The notes below the pieces were generated by a model. That model ran no database searches and was not told the origin of the DNA. It saw only the letters and a list, made by a program, of their open reading frames with translations. Made by a program: the position numbers and the translations under genes. Shown one piece after another: positions 1 to 8,728 of a stretch of 64,000 nucleotides of DNA (within the stretch, counting starts at the first letter, position 1; every line of letters begins with the position of its first letter). The stretch comes from Bacillus sp. Marseille-P3661 (lineage in GTDB: Bacteria; Bacillota; Bacilli; Bacillales; Bacillaceae_J): positions 124,001-188,000 of the forward strand of contig NZ_LT965955.1 of the NCBI RefSeq assembly GCF_900240995.1, given 5' to 3'.

Positions 1-82
1 AGTTATAACTAAAAAGATTAAAAAAACACCTAAGAAATATCCACGTAAGCCAGGAACGCCCAATAAAAGTCCCTTATGGTAA
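1..82 (+). CDS. rsmG: RsmG (GidB) 16S rRNA m7G methyltransferase, C-terminal end only
   Basis: The first 26 complete codons, read from base 2 to the TAA at 80-82, encode a basic tail with the KKTPKKYPRKPGTPNKSPL-type ending characteristic of Bacillus RsmG, which methylates G527 of 16S rRNA. The rest of the gene lies outside the window. Position directly before noc matches the Bacillus origin region. Identification rests on this short tail plus synteny. Confidence 0.85.
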   Translation, partial: VITKKIKKTPKKYPRKPGTPNKSPLW

Positions 83-99
83 GATAATTTTAGTGTCAA

Positions 100-115
100 A
101 GTTTCACGTGGAACA
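100..115. promoter_or_regulatory. parS-like site upstream of noc
   Basis: On the minus strand this 16-mer reads TGTTCCACGTGAAACT, matching the Spo0J/ParB centromere consensus TGTTNCACGTGAAACA at 15 of 16 positions. It sits in the rsmG-noc gap, in the origin region where parS sites cluster. Similar sites occur in spo0J and walK in this window. Confidence 0.85.
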
Positions 116-206
116 ACTTTAGCAAAAAATGCAGGATTTGTCGTTTTAAACATAGAATATAATCAATTGTATGTATGGGGAGTCTTAAAAGGTGGTGTAT
201 GGGAAG

Positions 207-1058
207 ATGAAACACACTTTTTCACGCTTTTTTAGTATAGGGGATAAAATGGTTGAAGAAGAGGAAGTCATTCAGACAGAAAATGAAGAAGTAAAGAAAA
301 TTCCTATTGATGCAATTGTTCCTAATCGCTTTCAGCCGCGTACTGTATTTGTTGATGAAAAAATAAATGAATTAATGCAAACAATTAGAACGCATGGTAT
401 TATTCAACCAATTGTTGTTCGAGAGTTTGAAAATAATAAGTTTGAAATTATTGCCGGTGAAAGAAGATGGCGTGCTGTAACAAAGCTTGGTTGGGAAACA
501 ATTCCTGCGATTATTAAAGAGTTTAATGATACAGAAACTGCTTCTGTTGCGTTAATTGAAAACCTGCAGCGTGAAGAATTATCACCTCTTGAAGAGGCGA
601 TAGCTTATGCTAGATTGCTGGAATTACATAATTTAACACAGGAAGCACTTGCGCAAAGACTTGGCAAAGGTCAATCAACAGTTGCCAATAAACTACGCCT
701 TTTAAAGCTACCTGAAGTAGTACAAGAGGCGTTGTTACAAAAGCAAATTACAGAAAGACATGCCAGGGCTTTAATTGCTCTTAAGGAACCAGAGCTCCAA
801 GAAAAACTATTAACTGAAATTATTGACAGACATTTAAATGTGAAACAAACTGAGGAACGAGTAGTTAAACTTCTTGAAGTTAAGGAAAAAAAGCCTAAAC
901 CAAAAAGGCGTGCCTTTAGTAAGGATACACGAATTGCAATGAATACAATCCGTCAATCATTAGATATGGTTGCCAGCAGTGGTTTAAAGGTTGATAGTCA
1001 AGAAGAAGAATATGAGGATTATATTCAATTTACAATTAAAATACCAAAAAAGAAATAA
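207..1058 (+). CDS. noc: Nucleoid occlusion protein Noc
   Basis: ParB-family CTPase that binds scattered chromosomal sites and the membrane, stopping FtsZ assembly over the nucleoid. The 283-residue protein opens with an amphipathic segment (MKHTFSRFF) of the kind that mediates Noc membrane binding. The CTP-binding GERRWRA motif is at residues 84-90 and a helix-turn-helix at about 142-168. GTG codons at 192 and 195 are possible in-frame starts. ATG 207 was chosen because B. subtilis Noc begins at the equivalent MKH, and an AAAGGTGG element lies about 11 nt upstream. Noc is separated from Spo0J by a similar fold but a distinct HTH and by its position before soj. Confidence 0.93.
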   Translation: MKHTFSRFFSIGDKMVEEEEVIQTENEEVKKIPIDAIVPNRFQPRTVFVDEKINELMQTIRTHGIIQPIVVREFENNKFEIIAGERRWRAVTKLGWETIPAIIKEFNDTETASVALIENLQREELSPLEEAIAYARLLELHNLTQEALAQRLGKGQSTVANKLRLLKLPEVVQEALLQKQITERHARALIALKEPELQEKLLTEIIDRHLNVKQTEERVVKLLEVKEKKPKPKRRAFSKDTRIAMNTIRQSLDMVASSGLKVDSQEEEYEDYIQFTIKIPKKK

Positions 1059-1070
1059 AATAGATTTTTT

Positions 1071-1103
1071 AATCCCATCTCGATATGTAGATGGGATTTT
1101 GTT
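1071..1103 (+). terminator. Rho-independent terminator after noc
   Basis: A ten-base stem AATCCCATCT/AGATGGGATT with an eight-base loop is followed by a T-rich run, 12 nt after the noc stop codon. Confidence 0.8.
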
Positions 1104-1327
1104 AGTTTAAATTAAATTGTCTAGTATCCATATTCACTATCGAACAAAGGCAAATACAGGTATTCGACATGTTTCTATTATGTATGACTTCGATATTTTG
1201 ACGAAAAACGGATTTTTATATTTTTTTAGAACGAAATTAATTTAGATTCATGATAAAATAGTTAAGAATATAAAATCCAATTTTACTAGTTTTCTAAATT
1301 TCTAACTAAAATCGGGGTCAAACATAA

Positions 1328-1385
1328 AGCAAGGTTTTTAGATTTGAGTAAAAGCTTTCTAAATCCTGAAAACTGCTTTTTTTGT
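1328..1385 (+). terminator. Terminator-like hairpin in the leader upstream of soj
   Basis: The 421-bp noc-soj gap holds a long imperfect hairpin: AGCA, GTTTT and AGATTT pair with AAATC, AAAAC and TGCT. Seven or eight T residues follow. It lies about 95 nt before the soj start and after any likely upstream promoter, so it could attenuate soj-spo0J transcription or end a short upstream transcript. Nothing else recognisable was seen in the gap. Confidence 0.5.
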
Positions 1386-1479
1386 CTCGGAATTGAATCG
1401 ACTTTCGTACTTTCTAAAGTAAAAAAATATTTAACAACAACTAGGTTGTAATTTAACCTCTAGAAAGGTAGGTGACAGC

Positions 1480-2241
1480 ATGGGGAAAATAATTGCAGTA
1501 GCTAACCAAAAAGGTGGAGTTGGTAAAACAACCACATCAGTAAACCTAAGTGCCTGCTTAGCCTATTTAGGTAAAAAAGTATTACTTGTTGATATCGACC
1601 CCCAGGGTAATGCAACAAGTGGTGTTGGTGTAGAAAAGGCTGATGTTGAACAATGTATTTATAATGTTTTAGTTGAGGATGAAGAAGCTAAATCGATCGT
1701 ACGACCAACAAGTGTAGAAAATTTATCAATGCTACCTTCAACTATTCAACTTGCAGGAGCTGAGATAGAATTAGTTCCAACTATATCAAGAGAAGTAAGG
1801 CTGAAAAGAGCATTAGAAACGGTTGCAAATGACTATGACTACATAATCATAGATTGTCCGCCATCACTTGGATTATTAACGATTAATGCCTTAACAGCAG
1901 CTGATTCAGTTATTATTCCGGTTCAATGTGAATATTACGCCCTTGAAGGACTTAGTCAATTATTAAATACGGTCCGGCTAGTTCAAAAACATTTGAACCA
2001 GTCGTTAAAAATAGATGGTGTCCTTTTAACGATGTTGGATGCTAGAACAAACCTTGGAATCCAGGTAATTGATGAGGTCAAAAAGTATTTTCAGGATAAA
2101 GTCTATCAGTCTATTATTCCAAGAAATGTGAGACTGAGTGAGGCGCCAAGCCACGGAAGGCCCATTATTCTTTATGATCCAAAATCAAGAGGAGCAGAAG
2201 TATATTTAGACTTCGCAAAGGAAGTGATAGCAAATGGCTAA
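1480..2241 (+). CDS. soj: Soj/ParA chromosome partition and replication-control ATPase
   Basis: Walker-type ATPase that works with Spo0J in origin segregation and regulates DnaA. The deviant Walker A box KGGVGKTTT is at residues 11-19. The switch-region IDPQGNATSG and IIDCPPSLG motifs follow in the usual ParA order. The length of 253 residues is normal for chromosomal ParA. It overlaps spo0J by 8 nt, as expected for the co-transcribed pair. A ribosome-binding sequence GAAAGGTAGGTG precedes the ATG. Confidence 0.96.
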   Translation: MGKIIAVANQKGGVGKTTTSVNLSACLAYLGKKVLLVDIDPQGNATSGVGVEKADVEQCIYNVLVEDEEAKSIVRPTSVENLSMLPSTIQLAGAEIELVPTISREVRLKRALETVANDYDYIIIDCPPSLGLLTINALTAADSVIIPVQCEYYALEGLSQLLNTVRLVQKHLNQSLKIDGVLLTMLDARTNLGIQVIDEVKKYFQDKVYQSIIPRNVRLSEAPSHGRPIILYDPKSRGAEVYLDFAKEVIANG

Positions 2242-3088
2242 AGGATTAGGAAAAGGGATAGGTGCATTTTTTTCAGATGTAGGTGATGTATTAGATCAGC
2301 AGGATAAAATCCAAGAGGTCAAAGTCAAAGAATGTCGTCCTAATCCCTATCAACCTCGGAAAACATTTGATGATGATTCTATCCAAGAATTAAAAGAATC
2401 GATTGAAAACCACGGTATTCTTCAGCCAATTGTTGTTCGTAAGAGCATCAAAGGCTTTGATATTGTTGTGGGTGAGCGTCGCTATCGTGCAGCTAAAGCT
2501 GCGGGGCTAGATACGATTCCAGTGATCGTCAGGGATTATACAGAGCAGCAGATGATGGAGTTAGCATTGATTGAAAATCTCCAACGGGAGGATTTAAATC
2601 CAGTTGAAGAGGCGCAAGCCTATCAAACCCTGATAGAACAATTAAAGCTTACCCAGGAAGAGCTATCGAAACGTTTAGGAAAAAGCCGCCCACACATAGC
2701 TAATCATATACGTTTATTAACATTACCAGCCCCTGTCCAAACTCTTATCTCAAAAGGTGAGTTAACAATGGGACATGGTAGAACACTGTTAGGACTGAAA
2801 AATAAAGAAAACATCGTACCTTTAGCAGAAAAGATTAAAAAAGAAAACTTAAATGTGCGACAGGTTGAACAGCTAGTACAGCGGTTAAATGAAACAGTTC
2901 CACGTGAAACAAAGAAACCGCAAAAGGATGTATTTATTAAGCAACAAGAGTCTAGACTTCGTGATCGTTTTGGCACATCAGTCGCCATAAAACAAAATAA
3001 AAATAAGGGTAAAATTGAAATAGAATTTTATTCACCTGAAGATTTAAATAGAATTCTAGAATTGTTGGAGGATGAGCAGCTTAATTAA
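2234..3088 (+). CDS. spo0J: Spo0J/ParB parS-binding CTPase clamp
   Basis: Binds parS, loads CTP, slides as a clamp on DNA and recruits SMC; also stimulates the Soj ATPase. The 284-residue protein has the N-terminal Soj-stimulating segment (MAKGLGKGIGAFF) and the CTP-binding GERRYR motif at residues 80-85. A central helix-turn-helix (LTQEELSKRLGKSRPHIANHIR) and a C-terminal dimerisation domain follow. A parS-like site lies inside the gene, as in B. subtilis. Confidence 0.96.
   Translation: MAKGLGKGIGAFFSDVGDVLDQQDKIQEVKVKECRPNPYQPRKTFDDDSIQELKESIENHGILQPIVVRKSIKGFDIVVGERRYRAAKAAGLDTIPVIVRDYTEQQMMELALIENLQREDLNPVEEAQAYQTLIEQLKLTQEELSKRLGKSRPHIANHIRLLTLPAPVQTLISKGELTMGHGRTLLGLKNKENIVPLAEKIKKENLNVRQVEQLVQRLNETVPRETKKPQKDVFIKQQESRLRDRFGTSVAIKQNKNKGKIEIEFYSPEDLNRILELLEDEQLN
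2896..2911. promoter_or_regulatory. parS-like site inside spo0J
   Basis: The 16-mer AGTTCCACGTGAAACA matches the parS consensus TGTTNCACGTGAAACA except at the first base. A parS site inside spo0J is a known feature of Bacillus chromosomes. Confidence 0.9.
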
Positions 3089-3127
3089 TGCTTTGCACAT
3101 CAAAATAAATAAGAATATAATGTTGTA

Positions 3128-3158
3128 TAAGCCATCCGTAAGGTGGTTTATTTTTTTA
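3128..3158 (+). terminator. Terminator after spo0J
   Basis: A short stem (AAGCCATCC with GGTGGTTT, loop GTAA) is followed by a run of seven T residues about 40 nt after the spo0J stop. Confidence 0.7.
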
Positions 3159-3283
3159 TTTCAATAGTGCAGCTGGTGCTTCTATTAAATTCAGAGAAGT
3201 TAATTCGGCATTGTCCGTGTGAATTATTAAGAAAATATAGCGAAAAACTGTGGCTATCTTTATAAAATAGGAGGTTACTAGGG

Positions 3284-4441
3284 ATGATATATTTTGATCA
3301 AGCAGCTTCATCATTTCCTAAACCAAAGGAGGTAACCAATGCTGTTATCGAAGTACTAACAGAATATGGTGCTAACCCTGGTAGAGGAGGACATCAGCTC
3401 GCGAGTAAAGCAGCAGCGAAGATTTACGAAACAAGGGTTGAGTTGGCAACTTTGTTTGGATTAAAAGATCCACGAAGAGTGGTGTTTACCCAAAACGCAA
3501 CAGGTGCATTAAACCAAGCAATATTTGGATTATCACTAAAGGCTGGCGACCATGTTATTACAACATCATATGAGCATAATTCAGTACGTCGACCGTTGGA
3601 GGCTCTAAAGAAAAAGATTGGAATTGAAATTACATATATTCAACCGGACGTAAATGGAGATTTCAATTCTATAAAACTTGAAAATGCAATTCAAGCAAAT
3701 ACAAAATTATTAGTTGTGACACATGGATCCAATTTAACAGGAATTATTATGCCTATTGAGAAACTTGCGGATATTGCTAAAAGGAATAATATTATTTTTA
3801 TGGTTGATGCATCGCAAACAGCAGGGATTCTGCCGATTTATATGGATGAAATTGGAATTGATTTGTTAGCGTTTGCTGGCCATAAAGGGCTTATGGGGCC
3901 ACAAGGGACAGGAGCCTTATTGATTAATAAAAATATTGAGCTAACACCTATGTTAACCGGTGGGACTGGGCATTCGTCAGAAATGGTTGAGCAGCCGGAC
4001 GAGCTACCTGATCGCCTGGAAAGTGGTACTTTAAATACACCTGGAATAGCTGGATTATTAGAAGGTGTTCGTTTTGTAAAGAATAAAGGATTGGATAAAA
4101 TATTTGAGCATGAGAAAGAACTGACAAATGCATGTATAAAGGGCTTGCAATCTATCGATAAAGTGCATGTCTTTGGGCCTGATCTATACGAAAAAAGGTT
4201 GGCTGTTGTACCTTTTATAATTGAGGGAATTGATAGTCAAGAGGTTGCAATGATCCTTGACCAGCATTATCAAATTGCAGTGCGTGCCGGCTTGCATTGT
4301 TCGCCATTAGCTCATGAATCGATAGGTACAATTGCTATTGGGGGAACACTTAGAGCTAGTTTCGGGGTATATAATACATTAGATGAAGTTGAGAAATTAA
4401 TTACAGCTGTTGAAGAAATAAAACAAGGGTATTTTGGTTAG
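3284..4441 (+). CDS. PLP-dependent class V aminotransferase, cysteine desulfurase family
   Basis: A 385-residue fold-type I PLP enzyme. The cofactor lysine is K201 in GHKGLMGPQG, preceded by the DASQTAG aspartate (about residue 176). NATGAL at 71-76 and HGSNLTG at 147-153 are other PLP-pocket motifs. A cysteine in RAGLHCSPLAH (C339) sits where the sulfur-accepting cysteine lies in the cysteine desulfurase-like family often annotated EF2568-like. The physiological sulfur acceptor is unknown; it is not near isc/suf genes. It overlaps or abuts the following DUF554 gene. A GGAGGT ribosome-binding site precedes the ATG. Confidence 0.85.
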   Translation: MIYFDQAASSFPKPKEVTNAVIEVLTEYGANPGRGGHQLASKAAAKIYETRVELATLFGLKDPRRVVFTQNATGALNQAIFGLSLKAGDHVITTSYEHNSVRRPLEALKKKIGIEITYIQPDVNGDFNSIKLENAIQANTKLLVVTHGSNLTGIIMPIEKLADIAKRNNIIFMVDASQTAGILPIYMDEIGIDLLAFAGHKGLMGPQGTGALLINKNIELTPMLTGGTGHSSEMVEQPDELPDRLESGTLNTPGIAGLLEGVRFVKNKGLDKIFEHEKELTNACIKGLQSIDKVHVFGPDLYEKRLAVVPFIIEGIDSQEVAMILDQHYQIAVRAGLHCSPLAHESIGTIAIGGTLRASFGVYNTLDEVEKLITAVEEIKQGYFG

Positions 4442-4454
4442 GAGTAGAGGATGC

Positions 4455-5177
4455 ATGGTTTTACTGGGGACAATCGTAAATGGAATTGCGATTATATTAG
4501 GAACTTTTCTTGGGAAAATACTTAATCGTATTCCTGATAAAATAAAAGGGTTAGTATTACAATCAATAGGTTTGTCAGTTGTAATTCTAGGTATTCAAAT
4601 GGGGTTAAAAAGCGAACAGTTTTTAATTGTTATTTTAGGTCTTGTATTTGGTAGTATATGGGGTGAAATTATCGACTTAGATTCAAAACTTAATACTTTA
4701 GGTCGCTGGATTGAAAGGAAGCTAGGGGCTAAGGAAGAAGGCGGAATTGCAAAAGGGTTTGTGACGGCAACGCTTATCTTTGTCATTGGTGCGATGGCCA
4801 TTATCGGATCATTGGATAGCGGTTTAAGAGGAGACCACCGTGTACTTTACACAAAATCATTGTTAGACGGGTTCACTAGTCTTGTGTTAGCAACAACATT
4901 GGGAATTGGTGTATTATTTTCAGCAGTTCCTGTTATGTTGTATCAAGGAAGTATAGCCCTGTTGGCAACGAAAATTGAAAAATGGGTACCCCCGCAAATT
5001 ATGGATTCCTTTATTGTTGAAATGACTGCAGCAGGAGGTATCATGATTTTAGCCATCGGTTTAAATATGCTAGAGATCACTAAAATTCGTGTTGCAAATA
5101 TGCTGCCTGGAATTATTGTAGTTGCTCTGATCGTTTCAGGTCTTTATGTTTGGAATGAAGTATTAATGTTTTCATAA
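4455..5177 (+). CDS. DUF554 family membrane protein
   Basis: A 240-residue polytopic membrane protein beginning MVLLGTIVNGIAIILGTFLGK, the typical opening of DUF554 (B. subtilis YdfK-like). Several hydrophobic segments and the conserved GAMAIIGSLDSGLRGD stretch are visible. The ATG at 4455 was chosen because an AGAGG element lies just upstream and the family starts at this residue. An in-frame upstream ATG at 4434 would add seven poorly conserved residues. Function is unknown; transport has been proposed for the family. It directly follows the aminotransferase gene. Confidence 0.8.
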   Translation: MVLLGTIVNGIAIILGTFLGKILNRIPDKIKGLVLQSIGLSVVILGIQMGLKSEQFLIVILGLVFGSIWGEIIDLDSKLNTLGRWIERKLGAKEEGGIAKGFVTATLIFVIGAMAIIGSLDSGLRGDHRVLYTKSLLDGFTSLVLATTLGIGVLFSAVPVMLYQGSIALLATKIEKWVPPQIMDSFIVEMTAAGGIMILAIGLNMLEITKIRVANMLPGIIVVALIVSGLYVWNEVLMFS

Positions 5178-5276
5178 ACATGTTGATTAAAGGTACATTT
5201 TTTCGAAACCTTTAAAGAGTTAATTAAGTCATTTGTTAATATTCCTTTAATGAAGTTAAACTTTCTAAAGGAAAAC

Positions 5277-5311
5277 AAAAAACCTCTTCTAATGATTAGA
5301 AGGGGTTTTAA
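5277..5311. terminator. Bidirectional terminator between DUF554 gene and yyaC
   Basis: A stem AAAACCTCTTCTAA/TTAGAAGGGGTTTT with a four-base loop has A-runs on the left and T-runs on the right. It lies between convergent genes and can serve both. Confidence 0.85.
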
Positions 5312-5348
5312 TTTGCAGATAATATTAAGTAAGGACAATCTCTGAGAT

Positions 5349-5966
5349 TTATTTAACTGTCCATGTCATTTTTTGTAATTTATTGTTTGGCTGTTGTTTT
5401 AGTAAAACATCAGCTACTAAAATACCGTTTGCAATGGTTTTAGCCATTTTCATTACAAGGTTAAGTCTTGTATTTTGTAACACAAAAAACTCCATAAACC
5501 CACTAACATTAACAACACCGGTAATATGAATTTCACCTACAGAAGGCAATTGTTTATTCACACCGGCTCCTGGTTTTAGAGCTCCTTCATTAAGGGTAAT
5601 ATCTCCAACACTTTTTAATCTCCCTAAACATGCATCAACCCCAATTATATAGGGGTTAGCATGCTGTTTATTGATTTGAGCTAATTGCTCCTCAAGATTA
5701 ACAGCATGAATAGGATTCTCAAGAGTACCGTATACATGGAAGTGAGCAGGTTTTTTTTCTAGAAGTGTACTTCCTATTAATGGACCCAATGCATCACCAG
5801 TTGAACGATCTGTACCAATACATGCAATAACAATAGGCTGCTTAATTGAATCAGGTAAAAGATTAATAAGGTTTTGACCTATAAATGAAATTGCATTTTC
5901 ATCTTCATAAGGAATACGGTAGGAGGAGCTTTCTTTTTTTTCAAAAAATTTCGGTTTTAGATTCAT
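5349..5966 (-). CDS. yyaC: YyaC-type putative spore protease/sporulation protein
   Basis: A 205-residue protein of the YyaC family, annotated as spore protease YyaC because of resemblance to the germination protease GPR. The conserved CIGTDRSTGDALGPLIG and VDACLGR motifs are present. The ATG at 5966 lies about 7 nt after AAAGAGGAG; a GTG nine bases further upstream sits too close to that ribosome-binding site. Its location opposite to spo0J and near ychF matches B. subtilis. The biochemical activity is not established, but presence of the gene supports a spore-forming host. Confidence 0.88.
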   Translation of the reverse strand: MNLKPKFFEKKESSSYRIPYEDENAISFIGQNLINLLPDSIKQPIVIACIGTDRSTGDALGPLIGSTLLEKKPAHFHVYGTLENPIHAVNLEEQLAQINKQHANPYIIGVDACLGRLKSVGDITLNEGALKPGAGVNKQLPSVGEIHITGVVNVSGFMEFFVLQNTRLNLVMKMAKTIANGILVADVLLKQQPNNKLQKMTWTVK

Positions 5967-6062
5967 AGGATCCACTCCTCTTTAATAGTAGTAACAGTAT
6001 ACGGAAAAAAATTAAATCCTATACATATATTGCCAATAAAAACTTAAAAAGGAGAATTAATT

Positions 6063-7082
6063 ATGATAAGAGCTGGTCTTAAATGGATGTTTTTAATAAT
6101 GGGGACTATGATAGGAGCTGGATATGCATCAGGAAGAGAACTATGGCAATTTTTTGGCTATGAAAGTGTACTGGCTATTATTCTATTTACAGTATTGTTT
6201 TCAATATGTTGTATAGTCATAATGAAATTAAGCTATAAGAAAAAAAGTGTTCATTATCTTCCAATTTTAGAAGATCTGCTTGGAAAGAGGTTAGCGAGTA
6301 TATATGACCTACTTGTTATTTTGTATTTATTTACAGTTACTGTGGTCATGCTAGCCGGTGGTGGTGCTACCCTTGAAATGTTTTATCTACCTTACTGGAC
6401 AGGAATTGCTGTTATGGTGGTTGTCTTAGTATTGCTATTCTTCTGGGATGTCAAAGGAATGGTGTCAATAAATGTTATTATTCTTCCTTTTCTAATTATT
6501 GGACTAGTTTCAGTGCTTATCTTTTTTTCTAAAGAAAATGGACAGCCATGGGTTATAGATTGGACACAGCAAACGAATTGGCCAGCTGCATTTACGTTTA
6601 CAGCTTTGAATATCCTTCCGTTAGTTGCAGTTCTAGCTGCAATAGGTAAAGAAATAAAGAATGAAGGAGAAATTTGGATTGCGAGCATTGGAAGTGGTAT
6701 TTTGTTAGGCAGTATATCCCTCTTATATAATGAGTCGCTTTTAATAATAGCATCGGACATCGTTTTATATGAAATTCCACTATTTGCAATAATGAAAAAT
6801 TACCCTTATATTATGTTAATCTTCATGTCGCTTGTTCTATGGGGTGCAATTTATACGACAGCAGCATCTGGAGTGTTTGGGTTGGCCACGCGTTTCCGTG
6901 AGCGCACATCGCTGCCTTTATGGGCTATTGCATTAATCTTACTAGCGGTTATGGTGCCATTAACGACATTTGGATTTTCAACGTTAATTGCAGTATTATA
7001 TCCTTTGTACGGTTTATTAAATTTATACCTACTTGCTTCAATATTGCTTTATCCAATTGCAAACCGTTATAAGTGGGATTAA
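6063..7082 (+). CDS. YkvI family membrane protein
   Basis: A 339-residue hydrophobic protein with about ten membrane segments. It begins MIRAGLKWMFLIMGTMIGAGYASGRE, the N-terminal glycine-rich helix typical of YkvI-like proteins, distantly related to amino-acid/APC-fold transporters. No substrate can be deduced. A GGAG ribosome-binding site lies before the ATG. An inverted repeat (GGCATGGTG/CACCATGCC, 7090-7124) follows the stop and may end the transcript. Confidence 0.75.
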   Translation: MIRAGLKWMFLIMGTMIGAGYASGRELWQFFGYESVLAIILFTVLFSICCIVIMKLSYKKKSVHYLPILEDLLGKRLASIYDLLVILYLFTVTVVMLAGGGATLEMFYLPYWTGIAVMVVVLVLLFFWDVKGMVSINVIILPFLIIGLVSVLIFFSKENGQPWVIDWTQQTNWPAAFTFTALNILPLVAVLAAIGKEIKNEGEIWIASIGSGILLGSISLLYNESLLIIASDIVLYEIPLFAIMKNYPYIMLIFMSLVLWGAIYTTAASGVFGLATRFRERTSLPLWAIALILLAVMVPLTTFGFSTLIAVLYPLYGLLNLYLLASILLYPIANRYKWD

Positions 7083-7152
7083 TTTTCACGGCATGGTGTA
7101 GTTCATAATTCTCCTCACCATGCCTAATTTTTAATATGAGAGAGGTTTAGGG

Positions 7153-8037
7153 ATGGAATGGATAAACAGCATTTGGATCATTGTTTACAATTATCTTATA
7201 AATGATGAGATTTTAGAAACAGTTGGACGTTCTGCATTGAAAATTATACTGATCATAATCTTCTCGAGCATTATTATTCGTATAGGTAAGAAGATTATCC
7301 GGAACATATTTACTCTGAGAACAAAAGGTCCTGTTCAGCTATCAGCTCGTAGGCAGGCAACATTAGTAAAATTGTTGGAGAATGTGTTAACTTATGTAAT
7401 TTACTTTATTGTTTTATTGATGGTTTTTGAAACATTCGGGGTCGACATAAGGGCGTTATTAGCCGGTGCAGGTATTGTCGGTTTAGCCGTCGGGTTCGGT
7501 GCGCAAAATCTTGTTCGTGATATTATTACAGGCTTTTTTATTATATTTGAAGATCAATTCTCGGTTGGTGATTATATCCGCATTGGAAACAACGAAGGTG
7601 TAGTTGAGGAAATAGGTTTACGCACTACTAAAATTAAAGGCATTACGGGTGAACTTCATATTTATCCAAATGGCAACATCCTAGAGGTTACGAACTTTTC
7701 AATTCATAATAGCATTGCTATTGTCGATATAAATGTTGCGTATGAAGAAAATATAATAGAAGTAGAAACTGCAATAGAGGAGCTTTTGAAGGTGTTACCT
7801 GAAAAGTATCCGGAAATGGTTGCAACACCAACATTACTCGGTGTACAAAATATAGCAGCACCAGATATTACAATGCGCATTACTGCAGAAGTTCAACCGA
7901 TGCAGCATTGGAAAATTGGACGAGCTCTGCGCAAGGAAATTAAAATGTTATTAGATCAAAAAGGAATTGATATCGCATATCCTCGAATGGTTATGTACTC
8001 TCGGAACGAGAAACAAGAGGTGCGCGATAAGGGCTAA
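7153..8037 (+). CDS. MscS-family mechanosensitive channel
   Basis: A 294-residue small-conductance mechanosensitive channel homologue. Hydrophobic segments at roughly residues 23-43, 72-95 and 97-115 precede the MscS signature AGAGIVGLAVGFGAQNLV, which is the pore-lining third helix. The cytoplasmic beta domain (DQFSVGDYIRIGNNEG) follows. Such channels release solutes on hypo-osmotic shock. A GAGAGAGG ribosome-binding region precedes the ATG. This gene is common at this place, before the DUF951 gene and ychF, in Bacillus relatives. Confidence 0.9.
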   Translation: MEWINSIWIIVYNYLINDEILETVGRSALKIILIIIFSSIIIRIGKKIIRNIFTLRTKGPVQLSARRQATLVKLLENVLTYVIYFIVLLMVFETFGVDIRALLAGAGIVGLAVGFGAQNLVRDIITGFFIIFEDQFSVGDYIRIGNNEGVVEEIGLRTTKIKGITGELHIYPNGNILEVTNFSIHNSIAIVDINVAYEENIIEVETAIEELLKVLPEKYPEMVATPTLLGVQNIAAPDITMRITAEVQPMQHWKIGRALRKEIKMLLDQKGIDIAYPRMVMYSRNEKQEVRDKG

Positions 8038-8077
8038 GTTATGCGGTGTCTGTTAAAATAACCATTATCCAACTGAA

Positions 8078-8125
8078 TGATCAAGTATCGGCAGGTGTCC
8101 TAGACAGCCCCAATTACTTGATTTA
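8078..8125. other. Inverted repeat between mscS and the DUF951 gene
   Basis: ATCAAGTA near 8080 and TACTTGAT near 8115 are inverted copies flanking about 27 nt. No T-run follows, so this is a weak terminator candidate or a structured leader of the DUF951 gene. Confidence 0.3.
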
Positions 8126-8211
8126 CATATAAACCAGTTAGTATTTAATAGTTGAAGTTATAAGTTTAGCTAGTTAAAATGAGAGAAAGATTCGGATTAA
8201 GGGGGATGCAA

Positions 8212-8412
8212 ATGGTTGATAAAGACTTTGGATTAAATGATATTGTTGAAATGAAAAAACAACATCCTTGTGGAACGAACCGTTGGAAAATAATACGATT
8301 AGGGATGGATATTCGAATTAAATGCGAGGGCTGTAACCATAGTGTATTAATACCCCGAAAAGAATTTACTAGAAAACTAAAAAAAGTCCTTGTAAAACAT
8401 GAGGAAGAATAA
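8212..8412 (+). CDS. DUF951 small zinc-ribbon-like protein
   Basis: A 66-residue protein of the DUF951 family, always found next to ychF in Bacilli. It carries the family motif HPCGTNRWKI and a CEGC pair that, with the upstream cysteine, could bind a metal. ATG 8212 was chosen over upstream starts because AAGGGGG at 8199-8205 lies six bases before it and overlaps the next upstream ATG. Function is unknown. Confidence 0.85.
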   Translation: MVDKDFGLNDIVEMKKQHPCGTNRWKIIRLGMDIRIKCEGCNHSVLIPRKEFTRKLKKVLVKHEEE

Positions 8413-8487
8413 GGTTATCTTATTTACCATTCGATTCAAGCTATCTGGGCGGCAAAAAATGCTAAAATATATAAATCTGATCGGAAT

Positions 8488-8571
8488 TAAAAAAGCGCAA
8501 ATTAGCGTTTTTTTTTTGGGAAAAAAAAATAACTAATTGAGATCGATCAGTAAATGGAGGTTATTTTTTTA
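8488..8571 (+). terminator. Two terminator-like hairpins between DUF951 gene and ychF
   Basis: Within the 316-bp gap, AAAA-CGC/GCG-TTTT with a long T-run ends near 8517. A second inverted pair, AAATAAC and GGTTATTTTTTT, spans about 8528-8571. No other feature was seen in this gap apart from ychF upstream sequence. Confidence 0.55.
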
Positions 8572-8728
8572 TTCTAAATACTATTGATGAAAACTTATTA
8601 TTTTAAGATGCTTTTCGCTAATTTAATGTTTCATCATAAATATGTCACTCTTGCGCTTTTGGAAATGTGTTTCTATAATATGTAAGAATGGTTAGAACGA
8701 GAATATCTCTTTAAGGAGTTGTAGTTAA

